Assembly (NCBI GenBank): GCA_002304925.1
Contig: DBPT01000010.1
Coordinates: forward strand, 62,001 to 126,000
From: Prolixibacteraceae bacterium UBA1413
Lineage (GTDB): Bacteria > Bacteroidota > Bacteroidia > Bacteroidales > Prolixibacteraceae
Length of the DNA stretch: 64,000 bases
Direction: 5' to 3'
Part shown: positions 9,263 to 16,094 of the stretch, one piece after another
Numbering within the stretch: position 1 is the first letter of the stretch
Layout of the letters: each line of letters starts with the position of its first letter
Made by a program: the position numbers and the translations under genes
Notes under the pieces: model-generated
Seen by the model: the letters and a program-made list of their open reading frames with translations, nothing else
Databases searched by the model: none
What the model was told of the DNA's origin: nothing

Positions 9263-10738
9263 ATGGCAAAAGAAATAACCCCGCGGGCGGAGAATTATTC
9301 CCAGTGGTACCTTGACCTTGTCAACAAAGCTGAACTGGCGGAGAATTCGGCGGTCAGAGGATGTATGGTCATCAAACCCTACGGCTATGCCATCTGGGAA
9401 AAAATGCAGGCACAACTTGACAGGATGTTTAAGGAAACAGGGCATGTGAATGCATACTTTCCGCTTTTCATCCCCAAGTCGTTTTTCAGCAGGGAGGCTG
9501 CCCATGTGGAGGGTTTTGCCAAGGAGTGTGCCGTTGTTACCCATTACCGGCTCAGGAATGATCCTGACGGGAAGGGTGTTGTGGTAGATCCCGAAGCCAA
9601 ATTGGAAGAGGAGCTTATCATCAGACCCACCTCCGAAACCATCATCTGGAATACCTACAGGAATTGGATCCATTCCCACCGGGATTTGCCCATCCTGATC
9701 AACCAATGGGCCAATGTGGTCAGGTGGGAGATGCGCACACGCCTCTTCCTGCGCACTGCGGAATTCCTGTGGCAGGAAGGACATACGGCGCATGCCACCA
9801 AGGAAGAGGCCATCGAAGAAACCCTGAAAATTGTCAATCTCTATGCCGATTTTGCTGAGAATTTCATGGGAATTCCCGTCATCAAAGGGATCAAGTCGGA
9901 AAACGAGCGGTTTGCCGGTGCGGAGGATACCTATTGTATCGAAGGACTCATGCAGGACGGGAAAGCCCTCCAGTGCGGCACCTCCCATTTTCTGGGGCAG
10001 AATTTTGCCAAAGCCTTTGATGTGATGTTCTCCAACAGGGATGGTATGCTCGAACATGTTTGGGCTACTTCCTGGGGAGTATCCACCCGGCTGATGGGTG
10101 CCCTGGTGATGGCCCATTCCGATGACAACGGCCTGGTTCTACCCCCCAACCTCGCTCCCATCCAGGTGGTAATTGTTCCCATCTATAAAAACCAGGAAGA
10201 ATTCAACCGGATTTCAGCCAGGGTGGCTGAGATCATTCCCCGGCTAAAAGCCAGGGGAATCACCGTAAAATTTGACGACAATGACAACCGGAAACCCGGA
10301 TGGAAATTCGCGGAATATGAATTGAAAGGCGTGCCCGTCAGACTGGCCATGGGGCCGCGCGACCTCGAAAACGACACCGTGGAGGTGGCCCGCCGCGATA
10401 CCCTGACCAAACAGTCCCTTCCTGCGGAAAACATCGATGAAGTGGTTGAAAGTTTGCTGAAAGAGATCCAGGAGAATATTTTCAAAAAAGCGAAAGCCTT
10501 CCGCGATGAAAATATCCGCAAAGCAGATACCTGGGATGAATTCAAGACCCTCCTGGAAGAGAAGGGAGGGTTTATTTCGGCACACTGGGATGGCACCACC
10601 GAAACCGAAATCAAAATCAAGGAAGAGACCAAAGCAACTATCCGTTGTATTCCTTTTGATGAGAAATCAGGGACAGGAGTTTGCATATATTCGGGGAAAC
10701 CTTCACAACGGCGGGTATTGTTTGCCATCGCCTATTGA
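9263..10738 (+). CDS. proS: Prolyl-tRNA synthetase, archaeal/eukaryal type
   Basis: The enzyme charges tRNA-Pro with proline. At 491 aa it is the short form (ProS type 3) without the bacterial editing insertion. Class II motifs are clear: RPTSET at residues 121-126 and RTAEFLWQEGHTAH at 164-177. The anticodon-binding domain follows from about residue 300, and the protein ends in Tyr (FAIAY), as is typical for this form. It is transcribed divergently from the low-complexity lipoprotein across a 99-nt gap. A 34-nt dispersed repeat begins about 20 nt after the stop. A tRNA-Pro gene lies elsewhere in the window at 40672. Confidence 0.97.
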   Translation: MAKEITPRAENYSQWYLDLVNKAELAENSAVRGCMVIKPYGYAIWEKMQAQLDRMFKETGHVNAYFPLFIPKSFFSREAAHVEGFAKECAVVTHYRLRNDPDGKGVVVDPEAKLEEELIIRPTSETIIWNTYRNWIHSHRDLPILINQWANVVRWEMRTRLFLRTAEFLWQEGHTAHATKEEAIEETLKIVNLYADFAENFMGIPVIKGIKSENERFAGAEDTYCIEGLMQDGKALQCGTSHFLGQNFAKAFDVMFSNRDGMLEHVWATSWGVSTRLMGALVMAHSDDNGLVLPPNLAPIQVVIVPIYKNQEEFNRISARVAEIIPRLKARGITVKFDDNDNRKPGWKFAEYELKGVPVRLAMGPRDLENDTVEVARRDTLTKQSLPAENIDEVVESLLKEIQENIFKKAKAFRDENIRKADTWDEFKTLLEEKGGFISAHWDGTTETEIKIKEETKATIRCIPFDEKSGTGVCIYSGKPSQRRVLFAIAY

Positions 10739-10802
10739 GGTTAAGGTTGAGGTGGTCACCTCCGCTGAAGCTATGGTGCCCGAAGAAGGTTGAGGTTGAG
10801 GG
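10738..10802. repeat. Dispersed intergenic repeat, copy A
   Basis: The core at 10759-10792 reads CCTCCGCTGAAGCTAT, then GGTGCCCGAAGAAGGTTG. It matches the core at 59078-59111 in 31 of 34 positions. Both cores are flanked by TTAAGG/TTGAGG hexamers and both lie just after the stop of a plus-strand gene. This is probably a small dispersed repeat family of the genome. Confidence 0.7.
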
Positions 10803-10815
10803 GAGTGGATGAAAA

Positions 10816-10841
10816 AAAGAGCGAGTCATCACTCGCCCTTT
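10816..10841 (+). terminator. Possible terminator behind proS
   Basis: The arms AAAGAGCGAGT and ACTCGCCCTTT pair over 11 positions with one mismatch around a CATC loop. On the plus strand only a short T run ends the stem. The A run before the hairpin means it could also stop minus-strand transcription. Confidence 0.55.
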
Positions 10842-11045
10842 CACCTAACTAAACCAATAAAACTAATCAAACCTAAACCTATGAAACTAAAACCGGTACA
10901 AAGATAAAGGGAATGATGTTACGCACCCATTCCGCCGGCTTCAAAAACATGTTAAATAACATTTTTTAATATTTATTTAACATTGAGAATTTACGCATGA
11001 ATTTTTTCAAACAATCAAATACATTTTAAGATTTTTTAACAAGAA

Positions 11046-11070
11046 AAAGGCTGCAAGTTGTGCAGCCTTT
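11046..11070 (-). terminator. Intrinsic terminator of the clpS-nfeD-floA operon
   Basis: A perfect 10-bp stem (AAAGGCTGCA / TGCAGCCTTT) with a 5-nt loop lies 20 nt past the floA stop. On the minus strand it is followed by CTTTTTCTTG. Confidence 0.85.
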
Positions 11071-11090
11071 AACACTATTCTTTACCGGCA

Positions 11091-12068
11091 CTATTTCTTC
11101 TTCTTTTGTTCTTCCATCGCGATGGAATCCCGCATGGAAGTATCTGCCATGATGTTTTTATATTTCATATAATCCATTACCCCGAGATTTCCAGTGCGGA
11201 AGGCTTCGGAGATTGCCAGGGGGATCTGGGCTTCGGCTTCGATCACCTTGGCCCGCGCTTCCTGAGCCTTGGCCTTCATTTCCTGTTCAAGGGCCACAGC
11301 CATGGCACGCCGTTCCTCTGCTTTGGCCTGGGCAATGTTTTTATCTGCCTCTGCCTGGTCGATCTGCAATCCTGCACCGATATTTTTACCGATGTCGATA
11401 TCCGCGATGTCAATGGAGAGGATTTCAAAAGCCGTACCGGCATCCAATCCTTTTTCCAGCACGGTCCTGGAAATAAAATCGGGATTTTCCAGTACTTCCT
11501 TGTGGGAGTGTGCCGAGCCGATGCTCGACACGATGCCTTCCCCGACCCTGGCCAATACTGTTTCTTCCCCTGCACCTCCCACCAACTGGCGGATGTTGGC
11601 GCGAACAGTCACCCTGGCTTTGGCGATCAACTGGATCCCGTCCTTGGCCACGGCTGTAACCGGCGGGGTATTGATCACCTTGGGATTCACCGACATCTGG
11701 ACGGCTTCGAAAACATCACGGCCAGCCAGGTCAATGGCGGTAGCCATGTTAAAGGAGAGCTGGATATTTGCCTTGGATGCGGAAACCAGGGCGTGAACCA
11801 CATTGGCCACATGTCCGCCAGCCAGAAAATGGGCCTCAAGGTCGTTGCGGTTCAGCGGAATCCCTGCTTTTGTCCCTTCGATCATGGCCCGCACAATCAC
11901 ACCGGGGGGCACCTTCCTGAAACGCATCAGGAAAAGCTGCAACAGGCTGATCCGAACTCCCGATACCAGGGCTGAAAACCAGAGTCCCACAGGGACAAAA
12001 TAGAGAAAAATGATGAGCAGGACTAGTATCCCTGCAATCAATCCGAAAACACCTACTGTTTCTACCAT
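11091..12068 (-). CDS. floA: Flotillin-like protein FloA
   Basis: FloA is a membrane scaffold protein of bacterial lipid microdomains. The 325-aa protein has an N-terminal hydrophobic hairpin (residues about 8-45), a SPFH/band-7 domain (about 60-220) and a long Ala/Glu/Lys-rich coiled coil (QAEADKNIAQAKAEERRAMA). It ends in a Lys tract. The gene lies 1 nt behind nfeD, the usual partner of flotillin genes. It is the last gene of an operon that also contains clpS, and a strong terminator follows. Confidence 0.95.
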   Translation of the reverse strand: MVETVGVFGLIAGILVLLIIFLYFVPVGLWFSALVSGVRISLLQLFLMRFRKVPPGVIVRAMIEGTKAGIPLNRNDLEAHFLAGGHVANVVHALVSASKANIQLSFNMATAIDLAGRDVFEAVQMSVNPKVINTPPVTAVAKDGIQLIAKARVTVRANIRQLVGGAGEETVLARVGEGIVSSIGSAHSHKEVLENPDFISRTVLEKGLDAGTAFEILSIDIADIDIGKNIGAGLQIDQAEADKNIAQAKAEERRAMAVALEQEMKAKAQEARAKVIEAEAQIPLAISEAFRTGNLGVMDYMKYKNIMADTSMRDSIAMEEQKKKK

Positions 12069-12069
12069 T

Positions 12070-12543
12070 TTATTCAGTTTTTATGAATTCGACAATTACT
12101 TTGTTCGCTAGAACCTTCAAAACCCGCACCGGTTTGTTATGGTCAATGAACGATCCCGTGGACTGGGCCTCCACGGTTTCCCCGTTGATCCTTGCTTTTC
12201 CAGAAGGCGCCAGCCTTCCGATGGTAATCCCGGTATCCCCCACCCTGATTTTATCAACAGGAACACCATCCACCTTCCCCTCGATATTAGTCTCCAAAAC
12301 CATCTTCCTGCCCGCTTTGGTCCTGAAAATGTAATAAACCATCAGGGGTGCCAGAATCAGAATGACAAGCAGCGTAACAAACCCCGCCAGCGTCCCGTAC
12401 GTGCTGAAGGCCAGGTAAATGCTCCAGATCAGCATCGCAACCCCTCCGATGCCTGCAATGGTGACGCCGGGAATGACTGTAAATTCCAGGATCAGCAAAA
12501 GCAATCCCAGCAAAATCAACACAATGATGGCAAGTATGGTCAT
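12070..12543 (-). CDS. NfeD-like membrane protein
   Basis: The 157-aa protein has two or three hydrophobic helices in residues 1-80 and a soluble C-terminal part resembling the NfeD OB-fold (VGDTGITIGRLAPSGKARI, then the VIVEF end). It is the short form without the N-terminal serine-protease domain. NfeD proteins pair with flotillins, and here floA follows after 1 nt. The molecular role is unknown; it is thought to support microdomain assembly. The gene also lies 1 nt behind clpS. Confidence 0.92.
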   Translation of the reverse strand: MTILAIIVLILLGLLLLILEFTVIPGVTIAGIGGVAMLIWSIYLAFSTYGTLAGFVTLLVILILAPLMVYYIFRTKAGRKMVLETNIEGKVDGVPVDKIRVGDTGITIGRLAPSGKARINGETVEAQSTGSFIDHNKPVRVLKVLANKVIVEFIKTE

Positions 12544-12544
12544 G

Positions 12545-12823
12545 TCAGTCTATGGTAACGTTAAGATTCCGCTCCGCCAGAGCATCCTTCATCAGCTTCA
12601 AACTGGCAAAATGCCCGGTTTTGATGTCACATTTCCCCTTGTAATGCGTAATGGTGGCACACTGCGATGCCTGCGAAAATTCATGACCGCAAATCTCCAT
12701 CAGGGCCTGAATTACATAGTCAAAAGTATGTTCATCATCGTTGTGCAACATCAGGATCCGTTTTCCTGTGACAACATCGTCAGTTTCATGGGAGGGATTG
12801 TGGCTGCTTTCTCTTTCTGTCAT
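12545..12823 (-). CDS. clpS: ATP-dependent Clp protease adaptor ClpS
   Basis: ClpS binds N-degron substrates and delivers them to ClpAP or ClpCP. The 92-aa protein has the conserved core: LHNDDEHTFDYVIQAL near the substrate pocket, then a Cys/His-containing middle and KLMKDALAERNLNVTI at the end. The pocket segment has the usual N-D-D, and the length fits the family. It lies 5 nt behind the TPR/SPOR gene and 1 nt before nfeD, so it appears to be translated with both. Confidence 0.95.
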   Translation of the reverse strand: MTERESSHNPSHETDDVVTGKRILMLHNDDEHTFDYVIQALMEICGHEFSQASQCATITHYKGKCDIKTGHFASLKLMKDALAERNLNVTID

Positions 12824-12828
12824 TGTTT

Positions 12829-14379
12829 TTATGGCGCTTTATTTGGTAAAGATACTCTTTTTCCGTTTTTCATTGCTATCACGAAGGCATCTTTTATACC
12901 TTCCTGTCTGACCTGGTTTTGCAGAGTGACCGCATCTTCAAAATTTGCCAGGTTTCCGGTGGTGTACACGGTGGCACCCTCTTCATTGACAAAAGTGTCG
13001 ATTACCCTTATTTTGGAAATTTTGTCAAACATGGCTTTCTTTTTCGCCGGAATCTCACGGATGAAAGACCCGAGCTGGATTTTGTAAACAATTCCTTCAT
13101 CCTTTTCTTCCGGGAGAGTGGTTTCATCTTCTGCTGCCGTGACTTCGGGATTCTCAGGAAGCGTTTCGGCAAAAGGTCTGAAAATTGAAGGCTCGGGTTC
13201 CGCAATCACCTGAGGAGGCAGTGTCATGGCTGCCTGCACGGAATCGCGGATCTGGTAAAAGGTTTCATAGACTTCAAATCCGGCGTCCTTCCACCATTCC
13301 TGTTCTATGGCAGCTGCCCGGGCAAAATGTTTTTCCATTTCCGCCTTCGTCAGAAGAGTGAGGTACTCCTCGCTCGATATGGTTTGTGCGAGGGAATCCC
13401 TGAGTAGAGGGTGAGCTGTAAGACGATACCGTTTCCTGAGATTGTCAGTGGATGAGAGCAGTGAATCCAGTTTCCTCTCCATGGCTCTGCCCTCCAGGTA
13501 AGCTTCTCTCGCAGCAGGTTCCTGGAACATCTCCAGAAGAAGATAAGTCACCTTGTCATTGATCCGGAAATCGATATAACGGTCCGGTCCCGGAACCTTT
13601 ACCGGCTCCGTCAGCCGGGATTCAGGAATGACCGCGATTTCCGGATCCGCAGCTCCCGGATCCTCTTCGGCGAATGACCTGATTTGTATTGTATCCACCG
13701 GTAATTCTATTTTGCCGTCCGGCACCTCCAAGGAAATGACCGGCTCATTACCGGGATATTCAGGCCTGGCTTCAGCGCGTTCATCCTCAGCCACTTTCAT
13801 GTCGGACTTTTCCTCCGGGGGAGGAAGGGTGTCAGTTTCTTTTGCCTGCTCTTCCGGAACCATCTCCCGGGGCTTTTGTCCGGATGCAATCTCCCTGACC
13901 CTCCCCTTACCAGTCACAAAAGGATTTACCTGTCGGTAGCAAAGGTCGGAGAGTTCATCAATTCCGAGTGCCGTTACCTCTTCCGTACCGGTATTGTTTT
14001 TAAAACGGTTGTAATATCGTTGGGCGCTGTTCCAGTTATCACGGGCGTGATAAAGAACCCCCAGGTAATAAAAGACCTTGGCGGGGACCTCTTTGGCCGA
14101 TGCCAGAATCAGGTTTTTCTCGGCATCCAGATCATAGTTGCCGGTTTCGACGAGAGAGGCTCCCAGAAAATATTTGAGCAGGTAATCATAGGGATAATCA
14201 TACACAAGTCGTGTAAAAAGCGGTAAGGCAGCATCAAAATCTCCATCGTGGAAAAGGGCCACGGCCTTTTCCCTTGTTTCAGGCTGAGTCACCACCCGGC
14301 CTGCTGCGTGCCCGGGAGCTACAAATATCAGGACCATCGACAAAAGCAGGACGCTTTTTAAATATCCGGTGTTTGCCAT
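12829..14379 (-). CDS. Secreted TPR and SPOR domain protein
   Basis: I place the start at 14379, where the N-terminus becomes a clean signal peptide (cleavage near Ala-Ala after APGH). This gives 516 aa; the frame stays open further upstream but that part is not signal-like. Residues about 30-170 look like TPR repeats (KYFLGASLVETGNYDLDAEK, YYLGVLYHARDNW). The middle is acidic and Pro/Glu-rich. The last 75 residues fit a SPOR domain (YKIQLGSFIREIPAKKK), which binds denuded peptidoglycan. The protein probably acts in the periplasm on the cell wall or division site. It heads the clpS-nfeD-floA operon. Confidence 0.8.
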   Translation of the reverse strand: MANTGYLKSVLLLSMVLIFVAPGHAAGRVVTQPETREKAVALFHDGDFDAALPLFTRLVYDYPYDYLLKYFLGASLVETGNYDLDAEKNLILASAKEVPAKVFYYLGVLYHARDNWNSAQRYYNRFKNNTGTEEVTALGIDELSDLCYRQVNPFVTGKGRVREIASGQKPREMVPEEQAKETDTLPPPEEKSDMKVAEDERAEARPEYPGNEPVISLEVPDGKIELPVDTIQIRSFAEEDPGAADPEIAVIPESRLTEPVKVPGPDRYIDFRINDKVTYLLLEMFQEPAAREAYLEGRAMERKLDSLLSSTDNLRKRYRLTAHPLLRDSLAQTISSEEYLTLLTKAEMEKHFARAAAIEQEWWKDAGFEVYETFYQIRDSVQAAMTLPPQVIAEPEPSIFRPFAETLPENPEVTAAEDETTLPEEKDEGIVYKIQLGSFIREIPAKKKAMFDKISKIRVIDTFVNEEGATVYTTGNLANFEDAVTLQNQVRQEGIKDAFVIAMKNGKRVSLPNKAP

Positions 14380-14490
14380 GCGTTCAGATAAAATTTCTTT
14401 CGCACCATAAAAATACAACAATCGTGCAAATTTCGGGATAATATTTAATTTTGGGTATTCACATCCACCAAATAAGCATAAAAACTTCAA

Positions 14491-14515
14491 TTGAACAATT
14501 TATGGATTATATTTG
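14491..14515 (+). promoter_or_regulatory. Possible promoter of bcp-recA
   Basis: TATATTTG at 14508-14515 fits the Bacteroidota -7 consensus and TTG lies at 14491-14493. The 14-nt spacing is shorter than usual. The bcp ATG follows at 14538. Confidence 0.4.
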
Positions 14516-14537
14516 TAGTGATTACAATCAATACAAT

Positions 14538-15002
14538 ATGACACTACTGAAAAAAGGGGATAAAGCGCCTGCTTTCCGGGGAATTACCCAGGAAGGAAAG
14601 CCGCTTTCGCTTGAAGATTTTGCTGGCCGGAAGCTGATTCTTTACTTTTATCCCAAGGACAACACCCCGGGTTGTACGGCCGAAGCCTGTGATCTGAACA
14701 ATAATTACGATGTATGGCTCCAAAGGGGTTACGACGTTGTGGGTGTAAGTCCCGACTCTACCGCTTCACACCTGAAATTCATTGCCAAATATGGTTTAAG
14801 GTTCAACCTGATCTCCGATCCGGAACACCTGATCATGGACCAGTATGGGACATGGGGAGAAAAGAAGCTGTACGGGAAGCCTTACATGGGTGTGTTGAGA
14901 ACCACTTTTCTCATCGATGAAAAGGGGATCATTGAGGAGGTATTCACCAGAGTGGACACAAAAAACCACACCATTCAGATTGAAGAAACCCTTAATCTTT
15001 AA
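14538..15002 (+). CDS. bcp: Thioredoxin-dependent thiol peroxidase (Bcp/PrxQ)
   Basis: This peroxiredoxin reduces hydrogen and alkyl peroxides in the cytoplasm using thioredoxin. Counting from the ATG at 14538 gives 154 aa, the family's usual size. The frame extends upstream only from a TTG at 14451, and that extension is unlike any peroxiredoxin. The motif NTPGCTAEAC carries peroxidatic Cys46 and resolving Cys51, five residues apart as in PrxQ. The recA start lies 12 nt downstream, so the two oxidative and DNA damage genes are probably co-transcribed. Confidence 0.95.
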   Translation: MTLLKKGDKAPAFRGITQEGKPLSLEDFAGRKLILYFYPKDNTPGCTAEACDLNNNYDVWLQRGYDVVGVSPDSTASHLKFIAKYGLRFNLISDPEHLIMDQYGTWGEKKLYGKPYMGVLRTTFLIDEKGIIEEVFTRVDTKNHTIQIEETLNL

Positions 15003-15014
15003 ATCAATCATATC

Positions 15015-16040
15015 ATGACAAAAGAAGAGCAGAGTGCCGTTAACAAGGAGAAGCTGAAAGCGCTTCAACTGACCCTTGATAAAATTGAAAAGAGCTTCGG
15101 AAAAGGTTCCATCATGCGGATGAGTGACAAGCCTGTCGAGGATGTTCCCGCCATTTCTTCCGGTTCTATAGGTCTGGACGTTGCCCTGGGGATCGGAGGA
15201 TATCCGAAAGGCCGGATCATTGAGATTTTCGGTCCTGAATCATCGGGGAAGACGACGCTGGCCATCCATGCCATTGCCGAAGCCCAGAAGACCGGGGGCA
15301 TTGCAGCCATCATCGATGCCGAGCATGCCTTTGACCCTTATTATGCCCGAAAACTGGGCGTCAACACCGATGAGTTGCTCATTTCACAGCCCGACCACGG
15401 GGAACAGGCCCTTGAAATCGCTGATAACCTGATCAGGTCGGGCGCGATTGACATCGTGGTCATCGACTCAGTGGCTGCCCTCACCCCGAAAGCGGAACTG
15501 GAAGGCGATATGGGAGATAACAAACTGGGCCTGCAGGCCCGGCTGATGTCCCAGGCTTTGCGCAAACTCACCGCCAACATCAGCAAAACCCGCACCTGCT
15601 GCATTTTTATAAACCAGTTGCGTGAGAAGATCGGCGTGATGTTCGGAAATCCCGAAACCACAACCGGGGGGAACGCCCTGAAGTTCTACTCGTCGGTGCG
15701 CCTGGATATCCGCCGGATCGGCCAGATCAAGGACGGGGAGGAAGTTATGGGCAACAATGTGCGGGTAAAAGTCGTCAAAAACAAAATTGCACCTCCGTTC
15801 CGGAAGGCAGAATTCGATATTCTTTACGGGGAAGGGATTTCCAAGACAGGAGAGATCGTGGATATGGGCGTCAATTTTAACATCATCAAAAAGAGCGGAT
15901 CCTGGTTCAGCTATGGGGAAACCAAACTCGGTCAGGGTCGTGACAGCGTTAAGAAATTACTGAAAGACAATCCGGAACTGGCTGCTGAACTGGAAGCCAA
16001 AATCATGGAGGTGATCACGACCGTTTCCGCCGTCGGATAA
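15015..16040 (+). CDS. recA: Recombinase RecA
   Basis: RecA forms filaments on single-stranded DNA for homologous recombination and triggers LexA-type self-cleavage. At 341 aa it has the usual length. The Walker A motif GPESSGKTT is at residues 73-81, and IDAEHAFDPYYARKLGV and the L2 region NPETTTGGNALKF are intact. The C-terminus is short and less acidic than in E. coli. It follows bcp by 12 nt. No LexA box was apparent to me upstream. Confidence 0.98.
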   Translation: MTKEEQSAVNKEKLKALQLTLDKIEKSFGKGSIMRMSDKPVEDVPAISSGSIGLDVALGIGGYPKGRIIEIFGPESSGKTTLAIHAIAEAQKTGGIAAIIDAEHAFDPYYARKLGVNTDELLISQPDHGEQALEIADNLIRSGAIDIVVIDSVAALTPKAELEGDMGDNKLGLQARLMSQALRKLTANISKTRTCCIFINQLREKIGVMFGNPETTTGGNALKFYSSVRLDIRRIGQIKDGEEVMGNNVRVKVVKNKIAPPFRKAEFDILYGEGISKTGEIVDMGVNFNIIKKSGSWFSYGETKLGQGRDSVKKLLKDNPELAAELEAKIMEVITTVSAVG

Positions 16041-16094
16041 GGCATCCTGATCACCGGGGAATTCTGGCTTCTCTTCCATACATTGTTTCATATT

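Larger units (their letters stand above)
10739..11090. other. Convergent intergenic region between proS and floA
   Basis: The 352-nt gap holds repeat copy A, a hairpin at 10816-10841 and the floA terminator at 11046-11070. Between about 10845 and 11040 the sequence is very AT-rich, with a run of CTAA/CCTAAA words and a short palindrome ATGTTAAATAACAT near 10950. I could not assign that part to a gene or RNA. Confidence 0.5.

Noticed and set aside
9224..10117. Open frame of 297 codons on the minus strand inside proS
   Set aside because: It runs antisense through an intact, well-conserved synthetase gene and has no recognisable motif. Long antisense frames are a by-product of codon bias in GC-balanced genes.
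11106..11975. Open frame of 289 codons antisense to floA
   Set aside because: FloA is complete and conserved here. The antisense product is His/Gly-rich in a way typical of a mirrored Ala/Glu-rich coiled coil.
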